A program made the position numbers and the translations under genes. This document shows, one piece after another, positions 1 to 11,212 of a stretch of 64,000 nt of DNA; within the stretch, counting starts at the first letter, position 1, and the number at the start of each line of letters is the position of its first letter. Location: assembly GCF_026745355.1 (NCBI RefSeq), contig NC_079202.1:56460655-56524654 (forward strand), read 5' to 3'. This DNA comes from Beta vulgaris subsp. vulgaris (lineage: Eukaryota > Streptophyta > Magnoliopsida > Caryophyllales > Amaranthaceae). A model generated the notes under the pieces. It worked only from the letters and a program-made list of their open reading frames with translations, ran no database searches and was not told the DNA's origin.

Positions 1-56
1 AAGAAAAATCAACTAAGCAAACTAAACTAAAATATACTTCAATCAATAGCACGCTT

Positions 57-73
57 CCCCGGCAACGGCGCCA
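57..73 (-). other. Primer-binding site, tRNA-Asp type
   Basis: On the minus strand these 17 bases read TGGCGCCGTTGCCGGGG, the complement of the 3' end of plant tRNA-Asp (GTC) including CCA. They lie three bases inside the LTR end at 77. This orients the element on the minus strand, with its internal region running off the left edge of the window. Confidence 0.8.
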
Positions 74-76
74 TTT

Positions 77-1730
77 TGATAAGAGGTTTTTAGTGTGTCG
101 TTAAGGCACTAAGAACCGCTTTCCAAACAATATTTATAGTCCTAACAAGCAATACTAAGAGAATAGTAAGGGCAAGTCAAGGGTCGATCCACAGGGAAAA
201 GGGATTGATTAAAGTCTATCAAGTCTAGACTACCTAATTGAAGAAGTTTTGGGGTTTGAAAGAGTTTTGGTAACAATTAAGTTCTAGAACAAGCAAATAA
301 TACGAGTTTAAATATCAAATAAAAGACACTAGAGTTAAGGTTACTAGTATGAATAAGAACGGATGATGATTGTTAATGCGATTGTGAAGCAACAAAGACG
401 ATTATGCAAGGTTTAGTTTTTCCTCTAAATTACTTGAGTCCTCTCTCGAATGGTCCTCAAGAGTAATCCTTAATCTATCAACTAAATCCTCTCTCGAATG
501 GTCTTTAGTTAATTGATTAAGAGATTCGATAAGTTTGGAAAACCCCTAATGAAGGATCCCCTTAATTTCCATCCAATATCTTGGTATAGAAATTAAGTTG
601 ATTCTTGGGGATGATAAAAGAGTTCAAAATCCGATTAAGAACGTTTGAAATCAAAATACCAAAGTATATGTGATCAATATCTATCCTAAGGTCTCAAAAC
701 ACCAAGATCAATGCATAATTCTCTAATAATCACAATCACATCAACATCATATTTAAAACCCTAATTCATACTTTCACCCTAACCCTAGATTATGAAACTA
801 CTCACTAATCATGGAGTTAAAGCAATTAAACAATGAATCTATGACTAATCTAAGGTTAAACATGATTAAGAAATTATTAAACTAATAGAAATCGCAATTA
901 TTAAACTAAGAGAATGAAGATCTTAAATAATATGAGAACTAAACAAACACCAAGAGAATGAAATAAAAACTAAAACTTTGAATTGAATTGAATGAAAAGT
1001 ACCTTGAATGTAAATCGAATCACAAACTATGATCTCTAATCTCAATTACCAATGAAAACTAAGTGTTTTCTCTCTAATACAAAACCCTAAAAAGTTGTGT
1101 AAAACTAGAATAAAGCGTCACCCTCAACTGAAAAGGAAAAGGCTTTAATGATCGAAACTTTTTTTTTTCGGAACGCATGGTGCGGGCGCACCATAAGTAG
1201 GTGCGGGCGCACCATGCTCAGGTGCGGGCGCACGAATGTGAAGGTGCGGGCGCACCTAAGCTTCTGCCTCAGCTTGAATTCATCCGTCAAAATGTGCGGG
1301 CGCACATAAGTTGGTGCGGGCGACCAGACGAGGTGCACCTTGTACTTGGTGCGGGCGCACCAATGTCGTCTGTTTTGTGCTGCAATGTTGGTTGATGGTG
1401 CGGGCGCACCAATAGCGTGTGCGGGCGCACCAGACGCACCTCAGGCTAACTCTCAGCCTCTAGCTTGTTCCCTCGTGCCATGCCTCGCATTTCTCGGCCC
1501 CAAAAAGGGTCATACCTGCAATAGAAACACGAGCAAACATGGTGAAAGCAAATGTGCTAGAAATTCGATCAAAATAGATCGAAAGTCTAGCAAAATGTCA
1601 CTATGACCAAGTATGATCAAGTGAGTGAAATCGAAGGGAAAAGTGAGGAGAAAGAAGGAAGAAAAGGAGAGAAAGGGAGCTAAAACAAGCCAAAAGAAGG
1701 TCATAAAGTGCGTTAGAAACGTACTTATCA
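77..1730 (-). mobile_element. 5' LTR of an LTR retrotransposon (tRNA-Asp primed)
   Basis: The segment is bounded by TGATAAG and CTTATCA, so it starts TG and ends CA with a 7-bp terminal inverted repeat. It is followed on the element's sense (minus) strand by a tRNA-Asp primer site. A stretch near 183-203 reads TCCCTGTGGATCGACCC on the sense strand, a motif seen in many plant LTRs. Only this LTR is in the window, so the target duplication and internal genes cannot be checked. A tRNA-Asp primer fits Athila-like Ty3/gypsy elements, but the lineage is inference. The open frames here are low-complexity readthrough, not genes. Confidence 0.8.
1180..1432. repeat. Array of GC-rich palindromic 12-mers inside the LTR
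   Basis: About nine copies of GTGCGGGCGCAC, one or two of them degenerate, occur at irregular spacing. Each has self-complementary arms GTGCG/CGCAC around GG. In element orientation they lie about 300-550 nt after the LTR start, in the U3-like part. They stand out sharply from the AT-rich surroundings. Confidence 0.85.
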
Positions 1731-1999
1731 GGGCTAGGGGTTTTTTTGTGTTTTTTTTAGCTGGGACTGTTATTAATGTAAGCAACTGCTTTTTTGGAAG
1801 ATGAAGAATCTTTAAACTATTATTATTTGTCACTAAATAATGACATTGTTATGTCATATTAGTGACAAATGTTTTGTAATTAATTGATGAATGCTAAATA
1901 TATATATGAAGTTGGTTAATGTTTTTTTTCTGTTATGTATATATGAATTATTGTGTTCTATTTCATATATTGTTTTTTAGATTGGTATAGTGTTGGAAT

Positions 2000-2261
2000 T
2001 TTTGATATAGTGTAGTTTTGAATGATATAGTGTATGTGCTTCTGTTCTAATATAGTGTATTTTTATATGATATAGTGTATGTTAAAATCATATAGCGTAT
2101 GTTAAAATGATATAGTGTGTTATAGTGATATATTTTATGTTTCAGTAATATAGTGTATGTTACAATGATATAGTGTATGTTTCAGTGATATAGTGTATGT
2201 TAAAATGATATAGTGTATGTTATATTGATATAGTGTATGTTTCAGTGATATAGTGTATGTT
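2000..2261. repeat. Minisatellite, left block
   Basis: Tandem units of about 20 bp with core GATATAGTGTATGTT followed by a variable AAAAT, TCAGT or ACAAT segment. The array continues at 3742 after the CACTA insertion. Confidence 0.9.
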
Positions 2262-3741
2262 CACTACTAGAAAAATAACGATTTGCGTCCCATTATTTGC
2301 GTCGCACAGACACGGAAACGACGCACAGGTGTGATTTGCGTCGCACGTGGGAGGAGTGCGACGCACGACATGGCCCATTTGCGTCGCACGTTTTTTAGGT
2401 GCGTTGCAAAATAACCAATTTGCAACGCACCTCACTAAGGTGCGACGCATATTAAGGAGACTTCAGAAATCCTAGCCTCACTTAGTCACACGCATATTAA
2501 GGAGTCTTCAGAAACCCTAGCCTCCCTCTCTCAATTCTCATCGCCTCTTTCTCTCTCTCTCTTCTTAAACACAGCGCCTCTGATCAGTCTGTCTCTCTTT
2601 CTTCGTTGCACGTCTCCGTCGAACACCGCCTATCACCGTCTCTCTCTCATCGTTCGCACGTCTATCAGCGCCTCCGTCTCTCGCTCTTCGTTGCAAAATC
2701 CAAAGCTTCGTCGAACACCGCGTCTCTCAGTCCGTCTCTCTCTCTTCGTTGCACGTCTCAACGAACGAAATCTCCGTCATATTTATGTCTCTCTCTTCGT
2801 TGCATGTCTCTCAGTCCGTCGAACACCGCCTGCAAACACCACCAACGACATCAGATTCGTTATTTTCTCAGGTATTTTTTAGTTTAAATTTTATTCTGAA
2901 TTTCTTTGTTTTGTCATATTTATGTTTGCTTTTAAAATTTGAACAACGAGATTTCTTTCTATTAGATCTGGTTTTTAGCGATTTGAAGAAAGAGATTTGA
3001 AGAACGAGATTGAAGAACGAGATTTGAGAATGAAGAACGAGATCTGGTTTTTGGCGAATTTGTTCGTTCCATTTCGCGATTTGTAATTTTTTTTAAATAT
3101 ATTTAGTGAAATTTCTGTTTGTTAGATCTGGTTTTTTGTAGGTTTAGTTTTTTAATTTCGTTTTTTTGTTGTATGTTAGATCTTAATTTTTTTATTTTTG
3201 ATATGATTTTTGAGACGGTTGCATCATCGAGTATATTGTATTACAGATTCATCATTATTGGTACAGTACATTGTTTGAATGATTTGAATTGTCCTCCGTC
3301 TTTTTTTGTTGTATGAAGCACAGCAGTATTTCTATATTCATCATGATTTCTGTATCTCTGCGTCTTTTTTTGGTACAGTACAGTATTTCAAGTTTTTTTG
3401 TGGTGCCATTTCAAGTTTTTTGAATTAAAAAAATTTTTTTTTTTAAAAAATGGCAATTTGCGTCGCACGTAGCCCTAGGTGCGACGCAAATCACTCATCT
3501 GCGTCGCACCCTAGGCGATGTGCGACGCACATTAGCCTTTGAGCTTGTGTTGTTGGGCCTGGGTACCATCTGCGTCGCACCGTATACAACGTGCGACGCA
3601 AATAGCTAACTAATCTGCGTCGTTTCGCATACGACGCAGATCGTTTCTGAGTCATTTGCGTCGACAGCTTTGGCGTCGCACCATAGTCCGACGCAAATAG
3701 GCGTCTCACATCCGACGCAAATTGTCTTTTCTGTACTAGTG
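2262..3741. mobile_element. Non-autonomous CACTA (En/Spm-type) transposon
   Basis: The element begins CACTACTAGAAAA and ends TTTTCTGTACTAGTG, giving CACTA-type inverted termini. It is flanked on both sides by GTT (2259-2261 and 3742-3744), the expected 3-bp duplication. Both subterminal regions carry many inverted and direct copies of TTTGCGTCGCAC and its complement, typical of transposase-binding subterminal repeats. No transposase frame is present. The middle (about 2520-3060) is CT-rich with a GTATTT-type donor after a short open frame and may be captured 5' gene sequence, but I cannot identify a source. Confidence 0.92.
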
Positions 3742-4755
3742 GTTCTAGTGATATAGTGTATGCTACAATGATATAGTGTATGTTATAGTGATATAGTGTA
3801 TGTTAAAATGACATAGTGTATATTAATATGATATAGCGTATGTTAAAATGATATAGTGTATGTTATATTGATATAGTGTATGTTTCAGTGATATAGTGTA
3901 TGTTCTAGTGATATAGTGTATGCTACAATGATATAGTGTATATTATAGTGATATAGTGTATGTTAAAATGACATAGTGTATATTAATATGATATAGTGTA
4001 TGTTAAAATGACATAGTGTATGTTTAAATCATATAGTGTATATATAGATTATATAGTGTATTTATTGATATAGTGTATGTTACAATGATATAGTGTATGT
4101 TACAATGATATAGTGTATGTTACAATGATATAGTTTATGTTATAGTGATATAGTGTATGTTTCAGTTATATAGTGTATGTTACAATGATATAGTGTATGT
4201 TATAATGATATAGTGTATATCAAAGTGATATAGTGTATAATAAAATCATATAGTGTATGTTAAAATGACATAGTGTATATTAATATGATATAGTGCATGT
4301 TAAAATGACATAGTGTATGTTTAAATCATATAGTGTATATATAGATTATATAGTGTATTTATTCATATAGTGTATAATAAAATGATATAGTGTATAACAA
4401 AATGATATAGTGTATGTTAGAATGATATAGTGTATGCTAAAATGATATAGTGTATGTTAAAATGATATAGTGTATGTTTTTGTAATGCGTTTAAGTAAAT
4501 ATTTTCTATATCTCCTATTATGTTCCTATATTGCATAGTGTACGTAGTTTATGATATAGTGTACGTAGTTTATGATATAGTGTACGTAGTTATGATATAG
4601 TATGTATGTATTGTTGATATAGTGTATGTTTCTGTAATGCATCTAAGTAAATAATTTATATATTTCTTATTGTGTTCCTATAGAATATTGTGTAACTCTG
4701 TATGATATAGTGTATCTCTGTATCATATAGTGTATCTATTTTTGATATAGTTTAA
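3742..4755. repeat. Minisatellite, right block, with higher-order units
   Basis: Dozens of units of about 20 bp share the core ATATAGTGTATG. Variant units recur in the same order about 160 bp apart (3744 and 3904) and again further right, so a higher-order repeat exists. The array decays into single units near 4550-4750, next to the exon at 4764. It lies in what would be the following intron of the gene at 4764-5104. Confidence 0.9.
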
Positions 4756-4763
4756 CTACTTAC

Positions 4764-5104
4764 CTGGAATGACAGCTGAATTAGATTCATCACTTGAAAC
4801 AAATGAAGTAGGATATTGCTCGCCAAATTGATTTTCTATCTCATCATGAAACAGAACCACATTACCTACATAAAGTTATAGTGTTACTCTTTTGGTTAAT
4901 GAAACAAATGAAATTATTGATTTGGATGTTGTTACCTTCAACAGTTGGTGTATTATTGAGATCTATTATCAGTGAATCTTGATGATTTTCGTCGTCGATT
5001 GCTTCAATGTTGTTCGTCGTCGTCGAGTGATATAGGTTGTCTATACTATATGGTTCGATACTCTGATTGAGATCTATTTGATCAATTAAACCTGAATTTT
5101 CCAT
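4764..5104 (-). CDS. Unrecognised gene, first two coding exons (partial)
   Basis: I do not recognise this gene. Exon 1 (5104-4936) starts with ATG and encodes an acidic, Asn/Asp-rich stretch beginning MENSGLIDQIDLNQ. It ends GAAG with a GTAACA donor. Exon 2 (4865-4764) follows a TATGTAG acceptor, keeps phase 1 on both sides, and ends CCAG with a GTAAGT donor. Joined they give about 90 residues with no stop, a good sign of real splicing. An upstream in-frame ATG at 5176 is possible. The next exon should lie to the left, but that side is minisatellite, a CACTA element and an LTR, so the gene may be broken. The style resembles N-termini of FAR1-related proteins, but this is only a weak impression. 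Confidence 0.45.
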
Positions 5105-5345
5105 GAATTTTTCGCAATTGTTCAATTCGATAGAAAATTGTTGAAGAATCAATTTAGTTTGTAGGAATAATTTCAATGGAGAGAAACAATAATTTGCAGA
5201 AATTTAATAGCGACAGAATCTATGGTTTTTGGAAATATTGAAGAGAGAGAAAGTGGCGGATTTTGGAAGTATTGAAGAGAGAGAAAATCACGCATTTTTG
5301 GTAATTAAAAGTTAGTAATGTTTAACGGGTCACGTGCGTGGGCCT

Positions 5346-5371
5346 GGTCCACACTATTTTTAGTGTGAACC
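5346..5371. repeat. Short inverted repeat
   Basis: GGTCCACACTA and TAGTGTGAACC are complementary over 11 bp with one mismatch around a TTTT loop. It lies about 240 bases upstream of the start at 5104. It may be a fragment of a MITE end or a hairpin; no function can be assigned. From here to 6083 I see only AT-rich non-coding sequence. Confidence 0.5.
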
Positions 5372-6083
5372 GGGTCCACGAAAGTCGGATTGTTTGATTT
5401 TTGAGTACCTAATTTCTTGTTCTATTTAGATAAAACCCGGTTAGTATTTAGTATGATTTTACTGGTTTGATTTTGTTTCAATATTGTTTTGGGTTTAATA
5501 ATTGCATAATTATACTTACTATTACTGGCTTCATTATTGTTTTTATTATAGATTGATAATATTTCTTGTAAAATGGTTTATTGCTTTATTTATCTAATTT
5601 ACTTTCTTTGTGTTTGTACTTGAGATTGTGATGTTTGGTATGCAATGGTATTTGATGATTTCTGATTTCAAAAGTTGAGCAATTTATGCTTTAGTTAGAT
5701 AGGTTATGTCACCTAGTTGGTCATATTTTTTTAAGTTACTGAGCATATTAATAGTGGTGGATTCGATTGTCGTAGAGTTTCTCTCACTATTTGCCCTCCT
5801 AAATTCCTAATTATATTTGCATTAGCCAATTTTGTTTAGTTAATTTCATTATTTCGGTTTGCTGTAATTTAGTTAAGAACCAACCAAAATTATTCTGTTT
5901 AGAATTAATATAACATACCTTAGATTTATTGTAATTAATTGTTCTTTAGGAATACGATTATGATACCCTATTATTTATCACTTTCTACTTGATGTTGTAC
6001 ACGTGCATGAATAGGGTTTTTTTAAGCTTGTTTCAAAATCAATATCAATGTCATTTGACGGTGATGACTTTTACCGAATTAAA

Positions 6084-6346
6084 CTAGTTATTAGGCCCGG
6101 ACTACACTTCGGGTAAGAAAAAAATTCATTTATTAATATAATTCTTTATGATTAAATACTAAATACAACTTAGCCTAGTGATTAGAACTTTAGTATATGT
6201 ACTTGAGGTCTCGGGATCAAACCCTAGACTATGCAATTTCTTAATTTTTTTATTGTACATGGATTACATGAACTAAAACTCCCAAGGGAGAGCGCCACGT
6301 GACACAGTTTCTTATTTTCGCACGCCTTTTAATATATTTGTATAGA
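6084..6346 (-). mobile_element. Small non-autonomous Helitron, copy A
   Basis: On the minus strand it begins TCTATACAAATATATTAAAA and ends CTAG, inserted between A and T as Helitrons do. A subterminal GC-rich imperfect hairpin (CCCGAAGTGTAGTCCGGG) sits near the 3' end. It is closely similar to the copy at 21118-21381, which fixes both boundaries. Confidence 0.85.
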
Positions 6347-6967
6347 TTGTAAATGGCTTTTGTTTTTTTGATATCAATTTGTAAGAGTATAAAACCGATA
6401 TTCAAATGGTTGATCCAACTTCTAGCTTTCATACCCTCTGAAAAAGATGTTACTGTTTTATGCTACCAGTTTTTGTTTAAATGCAGGGAATTCACCTTAT
6501 TGTGAGTTAAATATGTTGTATATAAATGCAACAAAGAAATGTGATTTAAGCCCATTGTCTTAATTCTTATATCCCAATAAGATATATTAACTAGTTTTGA
6601 AGAATGTTACAATGGACAATTGACTGATAGATAGGTTTGGCTTTTGGCAATGTCTGAGAGATTAGATACAACTCTACAAGTGTTTCGTTCCAAAACCAAT
6701 GACAATAATATTTTTCTTTTGGGTTTTTGAAGTCTTGTAGCTTACGCTGAACATATACTATAAACATAATTACATTAGAATTAAGGAATATATTACATCA
6801 AAAAGGATCTAAAATAACTTCCTTCTTCGAGTGAAATTCATACACATGATAAATCGTACATGTATGAAGCTGCAGACAGTGTATGTAGTTTGTCTCTTAA
6901 GGTATGTTTATCTTTGCCATTTCTACAGGCTGATTACACTTTGGCTTTAACTATATGGGGAAAAGCT
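6347..6967. other. Region downstream of the first NLR gene
   Basis: No gene or recognisable repeat. It presumably includes the 3' UTR of the NLR gene ending at 6968; no polyadenylation signal could be chosen with confidence. Confidence 0.5.
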
Positions 6968-9900
6968 TTATTTGCTTTTTAGACAAGCAAAGTAACCTTT
7001 CTTAGGACCAATAAATGATTCTGGTGCAGGATCCATGATAGAGTCAAGCTCCAAATCCGCAACATGACTGATCATCTGCCAATACTTTCCCCCTTCATCC
7101 TTGTTGCATTCTTGTGAGAGTGGACAACATCCTTGAATGCTTAAATGCTGGAGCAAGGGGGGAAGTCCATCTGCCGGCAATGATTCAAGTTTTGCACAGT
7201 CCTCCAGGTGTAGATCCTTAAGTGATGTAAGGCTTGCTAGATAGTTTGTTGTAGGAAAAGATTGCAGCCTTGAGCAGTTCTGAATACTCAGGTATTCGAT
7301 TGATGTTGGGAGCCCCTCTTCTGGAAATGCCGCGAGCTTTTCACATCCTGAAATGGAGAGAAGCTTGAGGGAAGTGAGGTGTTGCAATGTACCATCTGGA
7401 TGTAATAATGACACAAGATCCTGGCAGTTGTGGATATACAAAGCTTGTAGCTGAGGAAGATGTGGTAATTTGGGTAATGAGGTCAGGTTGGTGATGTTGG
7501 AAATTATCAGTGAGTACAACGAGTTTGTGCTCGGTATTGATTCGATGAGGCTTGAACCATTGCATTTATCTAGTTCCAGACACTGAAGACGTTGGCTGTG
7601 TTGTGGGGTTGGAAGTGTTCTTATAAGAGCACTCCTACTTATCTGCAACTTCTGAGGGGAAAACATTCGTGGCAGTTCTTTTAGTCTCGGACAATTGATA
7701 ATTTTCAATTCTAGAAGAGCCATGTATGAATATCGTTCTGAATGGACATCTTGAATTCCACGTTTCCTTTGGACAATGTGCATATGTGCTTCTCTCCAAT
7801 CTTCTAGCAAGGCATTGTTGCTGAGGGTCAAAAACATCACATGTGGCATCACCGACAGAGCCTTTAGTGCATCACATTGCTTGATTTTCATGACCCTGAG
7901 ATTTGGGAAGATGTGTGGGAGTTCCTGCAACTGTGGGCATTTAGAAATAGTTAGCATTGTTAAGGAATGATATAGTGTATTTGGCCACTCAACCAAATGT
8001 GACATTCCTTTGATAATAAGCTCCTGAAGGTGTGGTAGAGGACCAAGAGAGAGTGTTCTGCAACCTGCACAATGATTTAAGGAGATCTTGTACAAATTCT
8101 GGAGCATTGCATTACTCATCCAACTTGAAAATCTAATTCCTTTGTACTGATGTATGTGAAGTTCCCGAAGGTTTTGATAAGGTTCAAGATCTTCAAGGAC
8201 TCGCTCTTGCGCCGTTTGATCTTGTGGATCAACATCCTCCTTGCTCCATTCAAGTATCAACTTAGTAATCCCTTCCTTCTGTTTCATCTCTGCTGCCTTT
8301 GCATCAGTCGAATTTTCAAGCTTACTAATGTGTAGTGTACCTTCTAGACTGTTCATCATCTTCAACTCTTCAATTCCATATCCACGCTCATGTCGAACAT
8401 GGAAAGAGTGGAAATTGTGCAAATTAATTAAGCCTCCAATTTTTGGAGGGAATGTAGAACACTTGTACAAAAACATCTCATCTAGCTCTAGAAATCGAAG
8501 ATTTCTAAGGTTTCCAAGTTCCTTTGGCAATTCGAGAAGCCAAAGACACCCCAGGAGTTTAAGTACCTGCAAATTGTAGAGGCTGCAAATGGTGTTAGGA
8601 AGAAACCTTATCTCATTTTTTGATAAGTCGAGGTAACGCAACAACTTTAGATCTCCTATCGATTTTGGCAAATCAACTATGTTGCTTGAACTGAGATCTA
8701 AAACTCGCATGTATCTGAAGGCACGAAACATCTTGTCAAGAGCTTGGCCAAAATCTCTAGGGTAGTTGTTCGGTAGCAGTAGAGTTCTCAGCTTCTTAGC
8801 TTTTAGCATCTCTATCACAGGTGTCTGAACATCTTTACAGAGAAATGATATATGCCGCGATGTCTGTTCAATAGAGCTAGGTTTGTTTTCCTCGACTTGC
8901 TGGCAAGCACTTGAGACAGATTTCGCTAGATCATGCATTAGATCGTGCATCTTATACCTCTCCTTGTTGTCGATATTTAAGAACTGAAAGAAGCACCGAG
9001 TTAGCAACTCATCAAAATAATCAATTCCAGTTTCTTCCATCTTGTCTTCTCCACTCGGCTGGATGTAATCTTCAGCTATCCACAGTTTGACCAGATCCTT
9101 TTTATCAAACATATAGCCCTTCGGGAATATATAACAGAATGCAAAACACTGCTTTAGTTGAGGACGGAGATGATCATAACTCAACTTGAGAGAGGGCAAA
9201 ATGTTTGGAGCCCCATTTCCAAGATTTGATTGCTCTGATTCCCAAATGCCATTTCTTAAGATTCTCTGCCATTTAGTGATATCATCAATGCCACGCAACA
9301 GACTCGCCATTGCCTTCACTGCTAGAGGGAGGAAGTTGCACCTACGGATGATTTCTCTACCTATCTTTTCTAAATCTTTTGAATATGATTCACCTAGAAA
9401 GACTCTCTTCTTGAACAAGTCCCAGCAACGCTCCTCTGACAAGTGGCCTAAGGTATGTGTACAAATTGCACCCATAATCTTTCCGACATTACCATTTCTA
9501 CTGGTAACCAAGATTTTACTTCCTTTTGGACATAAATTCAGGAACTCTTGAAGAGGTTCCCAATCTAGTTTCTCAACCCATACATCATCGAGTACTAGTA
9601 GGAAGTGTTTTCCATCCAGGACTTCTAGGATACGAGACTGGATTGAGCTCCGAGGAATCATATCATGTCTCATCTCTGTAAGAATTTCAACCATTTCCTT
9701 GAGTATCCTATCGAAACTTGAATCCACTGAGACATTAACCCAAATAGCAACCTTGAAATGGCACGCCTCATTTTTCTTATTATAGACCCTCTCATCATTA
9801 TACACTAGTTGAGCTAGTGTTGTTTTCCCGAGGCCTCCCATTCCTATGATAGGCAAAACAGGGACACGTCCATTGCTGTCAGACTCTTCTTCCGAGAGCA

Positions 9901-10441
9901 ACCAGCTGACAACCTCTTCTTGCTCTTCCTCCCTGCCAACAATATCTGTCGTGTCCCGTAGGAAACTCATCTCACGCAAGCCAATTCTAGTGGGTTGAGG
10001 CTTCCATTCTGTTCCACCATAGTCTTCAGGCCTGAAATGGAATTTAGCCTTTTCTTGGGAGATTATGTCGATCCTTGCCACAATCTTTTTGATTTTATTT
10101 GCAGCATCTGATCGAGAGGAAAGCCATGAAACTGAGACAAGATTTTTTTGCTTTTCTCTCATTGCAACCTCAGTAGCATAAGTTTCCAGTATATCCTCCA
10201 CATCAAGAGCTGCATCTCTAAGCTTTGTTAGCCAATCTGCTAATTGCTCAGATTTTGAATCTGAACAGCAACGTTCAGCATCTCTAAGCACTGATGCAAT
10301 GGAGCTTAAGTTGCTCGTTAGCTTTTCGATCTCACCTTCGACCCCATAGATTTGATCATACTTGTTTTTGCCAAAGGCAACTGCTAAATCTACAATCTTT
10401 GTGATTATAGGTCCTGCCAGTAGTGAGACTGGGTCAGACAT
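6968..10441 (-). CDS. CC-NBS-LRR disease resistance protein (RGA-like)
   Basis: Intracellular immune receptor of the coiled-coil class, 1157 residues in one exon. An N-terminal Rx-type coiled coil (1-130) carries an EDVID-like stretch DVEDIL near 80-84. The NB-ARC domain follows: P-loop GMGGLGKTT at 200-208, kinase-2 LLVLDDVW at 281-288, RNBS-B GSKILVTSR at 307-315, a GLPL-equivalent reading CNFLPLAV near 368-375, RNBS-D CFAFCYIFP near 432-440, and an intact MHD at 498-500. About 20 irregular leucine-rich repeats run from about 555 to the end. All ATP-site motifs are intact, so it should be functional. It is a close paralogue of the gene at 13426-17007, same strand, and the C-terminal block YWQMISHVADLELD is shared. 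The unusual point is FLPLA where most relatives have GLPLA. Confidence 0.96.
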   Translation of the reverse strand: MSDPVSLLAGPIITKIVDLAVAFGKNKYDQIYGVEGEIEKLTSNLSSIASVLRDAERCCSDSKSEQLADWLTKLRDAALDVEDILETYATEVAMREKQKNLVSVSWLSSRSDAANKIKKIVARIDIISQEKAKFHFRPEDYGGTEWKPQPTRIGLREMSFLRDTTDIVGREEEQEEVVSWLLSEEESDSNGRVPVLPIIGMGGLGKTTLAQLVYNDERVYNKKNEACHFKVAIWVNVSVDSSFDRILKEMVEILTEMRHDMIPRSSIQSRILEVLDGKHFLLVLDDVWVEKLDWEPLQEFLNLCPKGSKILVTSRNGNVGKIMGAICTHTLGHLSEERCWDLFKKRVFLGESYSKDLEKIGREIIRRCNFLPLAVKAMASLLRGIDDITKWQRILRNGIWESEQSNLGNGAPNILPSLKLSYDHLRPQLKQCFAFCYIFPKGYMFDKKDLVKLWIAEDYIQPSGEDKMEETGIDYFDELLTRCFFQFLNIDNKERYKMHDLMHDLAKSVSSACQQVEENKPSSIEQTSRHISFLCKDVQTPVIEMLKAKKLRTLLLPNNYPRDFGQALDKMFRAFRYMRVLDLSSSNIVDLPKSIGDLKLLRYLDLSKNEIRFLPNTICSLYNLQVLKLLGCLWLLELPKELGNLRNLRFLELDEMFLYKCSTFPPKIGGLINLHNFHSFHVRHERGYGIEELKMMNSLEGTLHISKLENSTDAKAAEMKQKEGITKLILEWSKEDVDPQDQTAQERVLEDLEPYQNLRELHIHQYKGIRFSSWMSNAMLQNLYKISLNHCAGCRTLSLGPLPHLQELIIKGMSHLVEWPNTLYHSLTMLTISKCPQLQELPHIFPNLRVMKIKQCDALKALSVMPHVMFLTLSNNALLEDWREAHMHIVQRKRGIQDVHSERYSYMALLELKIINCPRLKELPRMFSPQKLQISRSALIRTLPTPQHSQRLQCLELDKCNGSSLIESIPSTNSLYSLIISNITNLTSLPKLPHLPQLQALYIHNCQDLVSLLHPDGTLQHLTSLKLLSISGCEKLAAFPEEGLPTSIEYLSIQNCSRLQSFPTTNYLASLTSLKDLHLEDCAKLESLPADGLPPLLQHLSIQGCCPLSQECNKDEGGKYWQMISHVADLELDSIMDPAPESFIGPKKGYFACLKSK

Positions 10442-11212
10442 TGATATGATATTGTTTTTTAATAGAGAATATGATCCTCAGGAAGTTGAAGCACAAATGG
10501 AATAGAATAGTTATCTGAAGTTAAATTTTTGGGTAGATTATGTAGCAACAATGAAGAAAGTGAGGATCTAAGATAAAGCAACGATGATCATCTTTTCTTT
10601 GTTTGTGTGTGTTTAAAGGGTTTTATTTAAAGCTAGCAGATTTGAGAAAGAAACAAAGAGAACAAGAAACAAAGAGAAGAAGAAGAAGCTGTGAGTAACG
10701 CAGGAGGGTAATAAATAGAGGAAGTATATATGAAAATGGGGTATCTCAATAAATGTGTTTGTGTGATGAATGACATACAGATGTTAAGGGAGTTCATACT
10801 TATAGAACTTCGAGTGGCACAAAATGTAGGAGTAATACATGAAGTTGATACTTTCCAAGCTTTTTCCCTTCACTTTCCCTCTAATTAAATTCCTTCACTT
10901 TCATCAACCCACGCATTTTACTCTACTTTGAACTTTCCTTATAAATCATAGTACTCATCTACTGGTCTTGGAAAATTGGAAAAGTACTAAAACAGTGGTC
11001 CATGTTTCTGAAGTAAAACACGTTTTTGCTGTTTTCTCATAAATTTCTTAACAGAAAAGGAAACTTAGCTGTGTTTATCTTTCATTTCTAGAATCAAGGA
11101 TTCCCTCAGTTGCTTCTATATGTACTCCAAATGATTGGTGAAACCTAAAGTAATTAACTAAAACTCTCGTCAAAAAAAGAAAGTGGAAAAGTAACTAAAA
11201 CTTTTAACTTAA
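10442..11212. other. Intergenic region between diverging NLR and PP2 genes
   Basis: It holds the 5' UTR and promoter of the NLR gene on the left and the promoter of the PP2-like gene on the right, since the two genes are head to head. The stretch near 10640-10700 is purine-rich. No repeats or regulatory motifs could be named with confidence. Confidence 0.5.

Noticed and set aside
1201..1606. Open frames of 64 and 88 codons over the GC-rich repeat in the LTR
   Set aside because: They are read through GTGCGGGCGCAC repeats, are Ala/Gly/His-biased and have no family features; the LTR explains them.
2606..3000. Three overlapping open frames inside the CACTA element
   Set aside because: CT-rich low-complexity sequence lacks stops in several frames at once; no conserved domain is visible.
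7776..9551. Plus-strand frames opposite the first NLR gene
   Set aside because: They are antisense shadows of a conserved coding sequence; the NLR reading has all motifs intact.
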